Shown here piece by piece: positions 1-4,607 of a DNA stretch of 6,293 nucleotides. Source of the stretch: Acidobacteriota bacterium (GTDB lineage Bacteria; Acidobacteriota; HRBIN11). Positions within the stretch are counted from its first letter, which is position 1, and each line of letters begins with the position of its first letter. The stretch spans positions 1-6,293 of the forward strand of contig JANXAA010000134.1 of the NCBI GenBank assembly GCA_025061865.1. Direction: 5' to 3'. Position numbers and translations under genes: made by a program. The notes under the pieces are model-generated. The model searched no databases, was not told the DNA's origin, and was given only the letters and a program-made list of their open reading frames with translations.

Positions 1-324
1 CCGGACGGGGCCGACGACCGGATGTACCTGGCCGCCCTCCGACGGGGCCTGGCGACCATCGAGACCCGCTTCGAGCCGGACATCGTGTTCTACATCGCCG
101 GGGCCGACCCCTACGAACACGATCGGCTCGGGGGATTGGGCCTGACGATGGCCGGCTTCCGGGAGCGGGACGACTTGGTCTTCGAGTGGGTCCGCCGCCA
201 CGGGGCGGCCTGCGTGATTACGCTCGGGGGCGGATACGCCTTACGGGTCGAGGATACGGTCGCCATCCATGTACAGACGATCCGCCAAGCCCTGGTATCC
301 TGGCTCTCAATGAGGGATAGATAG
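1..324 (+). CDS. Histone deacetylase superfamily protein, C-terminal part (5' end outside window)
   Basis: This is the last 107 residues of a zinc-dependent deacetylase of the HDAC/AcuC/acetylpolyamine amidohydrolase superfamily. The frame is open to the left edge, and the residues before the first Met (PDGADDR) already fit the family, so that Met is internal. The block AGADPYEHDRLGGLGLT holds the second zinc-binding Asp (visible residue 36), and LGGGYA holds the catalytic-type Tyr (visible residue 79). The following segment RVEDTVAIHVQTI resembles bacterial homologues of class IV (HDAC11-like) enzymes. Family members are about 300 residues long, so roughly two thirds, including the His-His and first Asp/His zinc motifs, lie outside. 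Members remove acyl groups from lysines or small amines in the cytoplasm; the substrate cannot be told from this fragment. The stop is TAG. The superfamily call is firm; the subclass is inferred. Confidence 0.9.
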   Translation, partial: PDGADDRMYLAALRRGLATIETRFEPDIVFYIAGADPYEHDRLGGLGLTMAGFRERDDLVFEWVRRHGAACVITLGGGYALRVEDTVAIHVQTIRQALVSWLSMRDR

Positions 325-330
325 GCAAGT

Positions 331-413
331 GGGCCGATGGGTCGGCCAATAGACAGGTCGGCGCCTTCATCGGGATCGAAGCCATCCCAGCCTTGCTCGC
401 TCGAGCGGGGTCG
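331..413 (-). repeat. Dispersed intergenic element, copy A (minus orientation)
   Basis: Read on the minus strand, the first 50 bases (413 down to 364) match 1104-1153 of the plus strand at 45 of 50 positions with no gap. A second matching block, ending CATCGGCCC, closes both copies at exactly 83 bases, with a divergent stretch of about 20 bases between. On the plus strand the head contains a stem-loop (391-398 with 403-410, loop GCTC) made of six Watson-Crick and two G-T/U pairs. A second small stem, GGGAT/ATCCC, is also present. Both copies are intergenic and face opposite ways around the GAF-domain gene. No open reading frame explains the similarity. Function unknown; a REP/MITE-like element or a structured RNA are the obvious candidates. 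Confidence 0.75.
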
Positions 414-422
414 ATAGGATGC

Positions 423-460
423 CGGATGTGAATCCGACGGGCATATTTTCGAACGCCCGT
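423..460. other. Two adjacent small stem-loops
   Basis: CGGAT (423-427) pairs with ATCCG (432-436) over a four-base loop. It is immediately followed by ACGGGC (437-442) pairing with GCCCGT (455-460) over a 12-base AT-rich loop. Together with the copy A hairpin just to the left they make this spacer strongly structured. There is no T-run, so they do not look like an intrinsic terminator for the deacetylase gene. They may be chance in GC-rich DNA. Confidence 0.35.
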
Positions 461-541
461 ATGACTGCAAGCGCCGGATAGTTGCCGACATTCCCATGAC
501 CGGCAGGGTTTCAAGGGATCGGCCCCACCCCTTGATTTCCA

Positions 542-575
542 CGACTTGTCTATTTGTCGACCTGCCCATCCGCCC
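542..575 (+). repeat. Partial copy of the tail of the dispersed element
   Basis: This stretch matches the minus strand of 331-360 (the tail of copy A) at 26 of 30 aligned bases with one four-base insertion (562-565). Shared blocks include TGTCTATT and CCATC. It faces the plus direction and ends 15 bases before the ribosome binding site of the GAF-domain gene. The conserved 50-base head of the element is absent here. Confidence 0.5.
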
Positions 576-590
576 CAAAAAGCTTACCCC

Positions 591-595
591 AGGAG
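591..595 (+). promoter_or_regulatory. Shine-Dalgarno AGGAG fixing the start of the GAF-domain gene
   Basis: AGGAG lies five bases before the ATG at 601. An in-frame ATG at 496 would add 35 residues that translate the repeat-derived sequence and have no family similarity, so 601 is the better start. Confidence 0.7.
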
Positions 596-600
596 CCCTT

Positions 601-1071
601 ATGAAGACACCGATGGAAGTCCTTCAAGCCATCGATGCCTTTCTGGCCCGCCGGCCAGAGCCCGCTGAGGCCCTGCAGTTTGTTATCGACACCCTCCATC
701 GAGAACGGCCCCACTATCACTGGGTCGGCATCTATCTCCTGGAGCCGGACGGCGCGCATCTTCGACTCCACGATTACTATGTCGGACGTCCGACGCCCCA
801 TACACGCATCCCCGTCACCGAGGGCATCTGTGGGGCTGCTGTCCGGGAGGGCCAGACCATCGTCGTCCCGGACGTTTCCCAGGACCCCCGCTACTTAGCC
901 TGTAGCTTAGAGACACGGTCCGAGATCGTGGTCCCTATCTGGCGAGGGAACCGCATCGTCGGGGAGATCGACGTCGACAGCGACGACCTGGCCGCCTTCG
1001 GGGAGGAAGACCGCCAGCTTTTAGAGGCTGTCGCCGAGCGCCTGGCCCCTTGGCTTCCCCCTACGGAATGA
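601..1071 (+). CDS. GAF-domain protein, free methionine-(R)-sulfoxide reductase (fRMsr/YebR) family
   Basis: The 156-residue protein is a single GAF domain, the usual size for this cytoplasmic family, whose studied members reduce free Met-(R)-sulfoxide using thioredoxin. Residues 65-127 carry the family core: PHTRIPVTEGICGAA, LACSLETRSEIVVP and IGEIDVDS-type motifs. Cys77 and Cys101 have the same 24-residue spacing as Cys94 and Cys118 of E. coli YebR. Glu108, Asp124 and Asp126 fall where YebR has Glu125, Asp141 and Asp143. The position of YebR Cys84, described as a resolving cysteine, is His67 here. So the fold and the likely catalytic Cys101 are kept, but the disulfide cycle must differ or activity may be altered. 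A ligand-sensing role is the alternative. It stands alone, flanked on both sides by copies of the intergenic element. The family is certain; the reaction is inferred. Confidence 0.85.
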   Translation: MKTPMEVLQAIDAFLARRPEPAEALQFVIDTLHRERPHYHWVGIYLLEPDGAHLRLHDYYVGRPTPHTRIPVTEGICGAAVREGQTIVVPDVSQDPRYLACSLETRSEIVVPIWRGNRIVGEIDVDSDDLAAFGEEDRQLLEAVAERLAPWLPPTE

Positions 1072-1099
1072 CCCATCGTGGGAAGTAGGTAGATGGGTC
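1070..1099 (+). other. Stem-loop overlapping the stop codon of the GAF gene
   Basis: GACCCAT (1070-1076, sharing two bases with the TGA stop) pairs perfectly with ATGGGTC (1093-1099) over a 16-base loop. There is no T-run after it, so it is at best a weak or factor-assisted transcript end, or part of the structured spacer that includes copy B. Confidence 0.35.
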
Positions 1100-1103
1100 T
1101 GAC

Positions 1104-1186
1104 CGACCCCGCTCGAGTGAGCGGGGCTGGGATGGCTTTGATCCCGACGAAGGTCGCTGTCGTCGACCTAACCTACGCATCGGCCC
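1104..1186 (+). repeat. Dispersed intergenic element, copy B (plus orientation)
   Basis: This is the inverted partner of 331-413. The first 50 bases match at 45 positions, the total length is the same (83), and it shares the final block CATCGGCCC. It contains a perfect 8-base-pair hairpin, CCCCGCTC (1107-1114) with GAGCGGGG (1119-1126) and loop GAGT. A second stem follows, GGGAT (1129-1133) with ATCCC (1141-1145). It ends 10 bases before the glycosylase start codon, so it would be in that gene's leader if transcription comes from upstream. Confidence 0.75.
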
Positions 1187-1196
1187 GACTGAAGCC

Positions 1197-1958
1197 ATGA
1201 TGACGAATCCTAAGCGACTGATCCCGTATTATCAGCTCGCCCGCCAGTGGCGAGACCTCTCAGACTGGTGGCCTGGCGAGACTCCTTGGGACGTGGCCGT
1301 GTCGGCTGTCCTGACTCAGAACACCCAGTGGAGCCGGGCCTTCCGGGCCCTGCAGGATCTGCGACAGGCCGGCCTGGACACGCCCGACGCCGTGGCCCGA
1401 GCCCAGCGTTCCGTCTTGGAGCGGCTCGTCCGGCCCGCTGGAAGCTTTCGCCGGAAGGCCCAAACGATCCAAGCGTTGGCCCGCTTCGTCGTAACCGAAT
1501 GTGGGGGCCACCCTCGACGCTTGAGTACCTGGCCTCTGGACCGGGCCCGGTCAGCCCTCCTGGCGATTCACGGCATCGGACCCGAGACGGCTGACGCCAT
1601 CCTGCTGTATGCTTGCGGCGTGCCCGTCGCCGTCGTCGACGCCTACACGGTCCGGATCCTTCAGCGGCACGGTCTCCTGCCAGCGGGACGATGGCGCTAC
1701 GAGGACGTACAGCATCAAATGGAGACGTGGTTTAGCGGCGACGCAGAAGCTTGGAAAGAACTGCATGCTCAGATGGTGACCGTCGGGAGGACCTTCTGTA
1801 AGGCCCGGGGGCCTCTCTGTATGGCCTGCCCCTGGCGGCCCCTACTCCCCGAGGGTCGACCGGACGACGGGGTCTCGGGCCCCAGGGACCGGGTTCTGGG
1901 CCTCAGAGAAGGAATTTCTCAGTCCCGACCTGTGGAGCTGGGCCGTCCAGTTCAGTGA
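1197..1958 (+). CDS. HhH-GPD DNA glycosylase, endonuclease III-related (MagIII-like)
   Basis: This is a base-excision repair glycosylase of the endonuclease III superfamily. Residues 27-45 (ETPWDVAVSAVLTQNTQW) are the typical N-terminal helix. Residues 121-137 form the helix-hairpin-helix (LLAIHGIGPETADAILL), followed by VVDAYTVRIL with the catalytic Asp148. The residue 18 before that Asp, Lys120 in E. coli Nth, is Glu130 here. That points to a monofunctional glycosylase without the Nth lyase lysine, as in the Helicobacter MagIII 3-methyladenine group. The C-terminal cluster region has Cys201-X6-Cys208-X2-Cys211, but the fourth Cys position is Leu217. After about residue 221 the tail (to 253) looks unlike the family. 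Start: ATG at 1197 with a second ATG at 1200, and no clear Shine-Dalgarno. The substrate is inferred; adenine-alkyl damage is one possibility. Confidence 0.85.
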   Translation: MMTNPKRLIPYYQLARQWRDLSDWWPGETPWDVAVSAVLTQNTQWSRAFRALQDLRQAGLDTPDAVARAQRSVLERLVRPAGSFRRKAQTIQALARFVVTECGGHPRRLSTWPLDRARSALLAIHGIGPETADAILLYACGVPVAVVDAYTVRILQRHGLLPAGRWRYEDVQHQMETWFSGDAEAWKELHAQMVTVGRTFCKARGPLCMACPWRPLLPEGRPDDGVSGPRDRVLGLREGISQSRPVELGRPVQ

Positions 1959-2040
1959 GAGCGTCATGAGTGCTGGATGCATGACCGATCGAATCGAAAG
2001 GTACGATGTGTACAGGCACGGACAGGTTCTGAAAGTCCTG

Positions 2041-2080
2041 GGTCCCTTTCCCTGGGGCTTGGCACCCAGCCCCAGGGACC
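2041..2080. other. Strong GC-rich hairpin upstream of pgpA
   Basis: An 11-base perfect stem (2049-2059 with 2068-2078, TCCCTGGGGCT and its complement) encloses an 8-base loop. Alternatively, GGTCCCT (2041-2047) and GGGGCT (2054-2059) pair with the same right arm, giving 13 pairs with a six-base bulge. The sequence after it has no T-run on either strand, so it is not a classical intrinsic terminator. It ends three bases before the likely pgpA ribosome binding site (AGAGG, 2083-2087). It could block read-through, stabilise mRNA or modulate pgpA translation. The right arm GCCCCAGGGACC also occurs at 1879-1890. Confidence 0.55.
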
Positions 2081-2093
2081 ATAGAGGCGTCTT

Positions 2094-2609
2094 ATGGCAT
2101 ACTCCCATTTCTTACGGGGCCCCCGAAAATACGTCAGCGTCCGAGACTCCTTTGAGGGGCATCGGGCTTGGCTTTGGTTCGCCTCGATGGGCCTCCTGGG
2201 CTTTTTTTCCTTCATGCCAGGGACCCTGGCGAGTGCCGTCGTGACCCTGGCTTATGGTCTCGGCCTAGGTCGAGTCCCCCTGGGTATCCAACTGACCGTG
2301 TGGCTCCTGACGTCCCTCTTAGGCCTCCGGGCCGCTCGCATCTGTGAGGAACGGCTCCGCACGCCGGACCCGTCCTTTATCGTCATCGACGAATGGAGCG
2401 GCCAGTGGATCGCCCTCATGGGCCTGCCCCTCGAGTGGCCCTGGCTGATAACGGCCTTCTTGCTATTTCGATTTCTGGATGTCGTGAAACCCCTGGGCCT
2501 CCGGCGGCTGGAGCGCCTGCCCCACGGCTTCGGCGTCATGATCGATGACGTCGCCGCCGGAATCGTGACCGGCCTGTGCCTCCACGGCGTCCGGTGGCTC
2601 CTGACCTAA
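2094..2609 (+). CDS. pgpA: Phosphatidylglycerophosphatase A
   Basis: PgpA is an inner-membrane enzyme that removes phosphate from phosphatidylglycerophosphate to give phosphatidylglycerol, the precursor of cardiolipin. The 171 residues match the family's length and motif order. FMPGT (40-44) is in the first membrane region, IVIDEWSG (96-103) holds the acidic metal-binding pair, and FRFLDVVKP (125-133) follows. HGFGVMIDDVAAG (144-156) holds the second acidic pair at Asp151-Asp152. Hydrophobic stretches around 27-55, 62-80, 105-126 and 153-170 fit several membrane helices. His144 sits where Gly is common. The ATG at 2094 is preceded by AGAGG with a six-base spacing. The gene stands alone between the glycosylase gene and gdhA, 135 bases after the former. 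Confidence 0.93.
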   Translation: MAYSHFLRGPRKYVSVRDSFEGHRAWLWFASMGLLGFFSFMPGTLASAVVTLAYGLGLGRVPLGIQLTVWLLTSLLGLRAARICEERLRTPDPSFIVIDEWSGQWIALMGLPLEWPWLITAFLLFRFLDVVKPLGLRRLERLPHGFGVMIDDVAAGIVTGLCLHGVRWLLT

Positions 2610-2738
2610 GCTAAAGGTTCATGCTGGCGCGGTAAAGGGACTCTGGTCATGCTGGTGAAGGGTGAGTAGCGAATCGGAAGACCCCAGACTCCCAGACCAT
2701 TCCACTATTCGCTGTTTCACGACGACTCGGAGGAAAAG

Positions 2739-2768
2739 TTGACTGGAAAAGTCCTGAAGAGGCAAAAT
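2739..2768 (+). promoter_or_regulatory. Possible sigma-70-type promoter for gdhA
   Basis: TTGACT (2739-2744) is a five-of-six match to the -35 consensus. CAAAAT (2763-2768) is a four-of-six match to the -10 box, with an 18-base spacer. A start near 2775 would give a 5' leader of about 220 bases, enough to contain the hairpins found just before gdhA. This is a pattern match only. Confidence 0.35.
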
Positions 2769-2885
2769 GTCCAACAGTCGGTCCCGAGCGATGTATTTCC
2801 TGAGACAGGGGGCTCCGCCCCACGCGGCGCTCCCGCTAAGTCGGGGGACGTCGTCCATCCTGAATCAGTAGGGTCAACCGACAGG

Positions 2886-2932
2886 TCGTCCTACGAGAGG
2901 ACAGGACGAAGAGACCCCCCGTCGAGCTGTCC
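2886..2932 (+). promoter_or_regulatory. Competing stems in the gdhA leader
   Basis: TCGTCCT (2886-2892) pairs perfectly with AGGACGA (2903-2909). The overlapping GGACAG (2899-2904) can instead pair with CTGTCC (2927-2932). The two cannot form together, as in attenuator or switch leaders. A chance origin is possible. Confidence 0.3.
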
Positions 2933-2948
2933 GGAGACCGACGCATGG

Positions 2949-2992
2949 GCCTCCCAAGGGTGGGAGGCTCGACACTCACAAGGAGGTGAGCC
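2949..2992 (+). promoter_or_regulatory. Hairpin and perfect Shine-Dalgarno before gdhA
   Basis: GCCTCCCA (2949-2956) pairs with TGGGAGGC (2961-2968) over a four-base loop. The ribosome binding site AAGGAGGTGA (2980-2989) is a full anti-16S match, and its GGAGG core ends six bases before the ATG at 2993. A second stem, GGCTC (2966-2970) with GAGCC (2988-2992), would enclose the binding site and uses bases of the first hairpin, so the two exclude each other. The left arm's CCTCC (2950-2954) could also pair with GGAGG directly. This arrangement would suit translational control. Confidence 0.45.
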
Positions 2993-4258
2993 ATGACGTC
3001 GGTCAATCCGTGGGAGATGGCGCGTCAACAATTCTTCCAGGCCGCTGACCTGATGGGCCTGGAGGATGGCCTCCGGGAGGTCTTGAGCACCTGTAAACGG
3101 GAGCTGACCGTTCACTTTCCTGTCAAGATGGATGACGGCTCCATCCACGTATTTACGGGCTACCGGGTCCAGCACAACCTGGCCCGGGGTCCGGCCAAGG
3201 GCGGGATCCGCTACGCCTCGGACGTGACCCTCGACGAGGTTAGGGCCCTGGCGATGTGGATGACCTGGAAGTGCGCCGTCGTCGGTATCCCCTTCGGGGG
3301 CGCTAAGGGCGGCGTCGTCTGCGACCCTAAGCACATGAGCCCACGCGAGTTGGAAAATCTGACCCGACGTTACACGACGGAAATCTCCCTCCTGATCGGC
3401 CCCGAGCGGGACATCCCGGCCCCGGACGTCAATACAAACCCCCAGGTCATGGCTTGGATCATGGATACCTACTCGATGCACCAAGGTTACTCAATCCCCG
3501 GCGTCGTCACGGGCAAGCCCGTCGAGATCGGAGGCTCGATCGGCCGAAACGACGCCACCTCTCGGGGGTGCCTTTACGTGACCCAAGAGGCCTTGGCCGA
3601 TCGAGGTGAGAAGCTGACGGGGCAGAGGGTCGCCATCCAGGGCTTCGGCAACGCCGGGATGTACGCAGCCGAGCTCTTCGCCCAGGCCGGGGCTGTCATC
3701 GTCGCCGTCAGCGACTCCAAGGGCGGGATTTACAACCCGAGAGGCCTGGACGTCGAACGGGTCATCTACGTCAAGGCGACGACCGGAACGGTCGTCGAGT
3801 ACCGGGACGCCGAGCGCATCGGCCACCGGGACGTCCTGGAGGTGCCTTGCGACATCTTGATCCCGGCGGCCGTCGAGAATCAGATCACGAAGGACAACGC
3901 CGACCGCGTTCGGGCCCGCATCGTCGTCGAGGCCGCCAACGGCCCGACGACGCCTGAGGCCGACGCCATCCTGTGGGACAAGGGCATCTTCATCTTACCG
4001 GATGTCCTGGCTAATGCCGGCGGCGTCACAGTCTCCTATTTCGAGTGGGTGCAAGACCTGTACTCGTTCTTCTGGGACGACCGGCGGGTCTACGGTGAAC
4101 TCGAGCACATCATGCGCCGGGCCTACCACGACGTGATGAACAAGCTGGGGACCCTTCAGAAACAGCACGGCCGTCGAGTCGACCCCCGGCAAGCCGCGCA
4201 GGTCCTGGCCATCGAGCGCGTTGCCCAGGCAACCCGCATCCGGGGCATCTACCCGTAG
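2993..4258 (+). CDS. gdhA: Glutamate dehydrogenase (Glu/Leu/Phe/Val dehydrogenase family)
   Basis: This cytoplasmic enzyme interconverts glutamate with 2-oxoglutarate and ammonia using NAD(P). At 421 residues it is a full-length member of the hexameric, roughly 420-residue class. Lys69 (GPAKGG) and Lys93 (TWK) are substrate-binding lysines. VGIPFGGAKGGV (97-108) is the family signature with the reactive Lys105, and Asp145 in PAPDVNT is the catalytic acid. The dinucleotide-binding fold begins at VAIQGFGNAG (213-222), with the second-strand end at VSDSKG (239-244). The C-terminal part, NAGGVTVSYFEWVQ (341-354), is also typical. Coenzyme preference cannot be read safely. The start is fixed by a perfect Shine-Dalgarno six bases upstream. 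The gene is preceded by a structured leader and followed, 51 bases later, by a decayed gene. High translation is expected. Confidence 0.97.
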   Translation: MTSVNPWEMARQQFFQAADLMGLEDGLREVLSTCKRELTVHFPVKMDDGSIHVFTGYRVQHNLARGPAKGGIRYASDVTLDEVRALAMWMTWKCAVVGIPFGGAKGGVVCDPKHMSPRELENLTRRYTTEISLLIGPERDIPAPDVNTNPQVMAWIMDTYSMHQGYSIPGVVTGKPVEIGGSIGRNDATSRGCLYVTQEALADRGEKLTGQRVAIQGFGNAGMYAAELFAQAGAVIVAVSDSKGGIYNPRGLDVERVIYVKATTGTVVEYRDAERIGHRDVLEVPCDILIPAAVENQITKDNADRVRARIVVEAANGPTTPEADAILWDKGIFILPDVLANAGGVTVSYFEWVQDLYSFFWDDRRVYGELEHIMRRAYHDVMNKLGTLQKQHGRRVDPRQAAQVLAIERVAQATRIRGIYP

Positions 4259-4309
4259 ATTCGGAGTTCGGGAGTCCGGAAGCTTGGGCAATCCCTTAAG
4301 GAGACCACG

Positions 4310-4533
4310 ATGAGGCCGACCGTGTTGCCACACATGCACGCGGATATCCCTTCGGCAAGCCAGATCCGGCGTTCAGCCCTATCCGTTTTTCATCTAACAT
4401 CGCCGAGGGCTGGGGAAGCGGTTCGCGTAAGACTTATCGACATTTCCTCCAGATGGCCCGCGGGTCCTTAATGGACTTAGAAGCCCAATGGGTCATCGCC
4501 TACCGGCTAGGGGACTTGCCGGCTCATCCATAA
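4310..4533 (+). pseudogene. Decayed four-helix-bundle protein (23S rRNA intervening-sequence / IVP family)
   Basis: The reading frame from 4393 to the TAA at 4531-4533 encodes SNIAEGWGSGSRKTYRHFLQ, then MARGSLMDLEAQ and AYRLGDL. These are the recognisable core motifs of the four-helix-bundle family first seen inside 23S rRNA insertions and common as free genes. The preceding family motif, ASQIRRSALSV, is in a different frame (4352-4387) that starts at the ATG at 4310 behind an AAGGAG. The join is at GTTTTTCA near 4385-4392, and two extra bases in the T-run would explain it. Most of the first helix is missing, and the C-terminus stops about 30 residues early. So it is frameshifted and truncated at both ends; the last codons before the stop (LPAHP) are not typical. 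The intact family has a small predicted antiparallel bundle of unknown function. Recoding or a sequencing error could explain the frameshift but not the truncations. Confidence 0.8.
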
Positions 4534-4549
4534 GCTATCTGACCGTTCA

Positions 4550-4571
4550 GGGTCCCTTATATTCCGGACCC
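4550..4571. terminator. Possible hairpin between convergent genes
   Basis: GGGTCC (4550-4555) pairs with GGACCC (4566-4571) over a 10-base AT-rich loop. It sits between the decayed plus-strand gene and the stop of the minus-strand penicillin-binding protein gene, where a two-way terminator would be expected. There is no T-run on either side, so the call is weak. A further five-pair stem GGCCG/CGGCC (4577-4581, 4592-4596) lies closer to the stop codon. Confidence 0.25.
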
Positions 4572-4607
4572 CGAGTGGCCGAATTCCCGGACGGCCGGTG
4601 ACTGAAT

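Larger units (their letters stand above)
2610..2992. other. 383-base intergenic region between pgpA and gdhA
   Basis: I see no convincing gene here. A reading frame from a TTG at 2739 to the gdhA start has low-complexity, family-less content and I leave it out. The left part has a nine-base direct repeat TCATGCTGG (2619-2627, 2647-2655) and an inverted pair AGCGAAT/ATTCGCT (2668-2674, 2707-2713). A small stem GGGGC/GCCCC lies at 2809-2821. The right part holds a possible promoter and a structured leader, listed separately. Confidence 0.6.

Noticed and set aside
331..413. CRISPR repeat
   Set aside because: The GGGAT/ATCCC stem recalls some CRISPR repeats, but there are only two isolated copies in opposite orientation, with no regular array and no cas genes.
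496..600. Upstream in-frame extension of the GAF-domain gene
   Set aside because: It translates repeat-derived sequence, has no family similarity, and a good Shine-Dalgarno sits before the ATG at 601.
2041..2080. Intrinsic terminator after the glycosylase gene
   Set aside because: The stem is strong, but neither strand has a T-run following it.
2216..2230. 15-base palindrome GCCAGGGACCCTGGC as an operator
   Set aside because: It lies inside the pgpA coding region at the conserved PGT motif, so codon constraints explain it well enough.
2739..2996. Small gene overlapping the gdhA start
   Set aside because: A TTG start with a purine-rich run before it exists, but the product is low in hydrophobic core residues, resembles nothing, and runs through the structured leader.
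2891..3484. 197-residue minus-strand reading frame
   Set aside because: It lies antisense to the strongly supported gdhA frame and is an effect of high GC; no family motif is visible.
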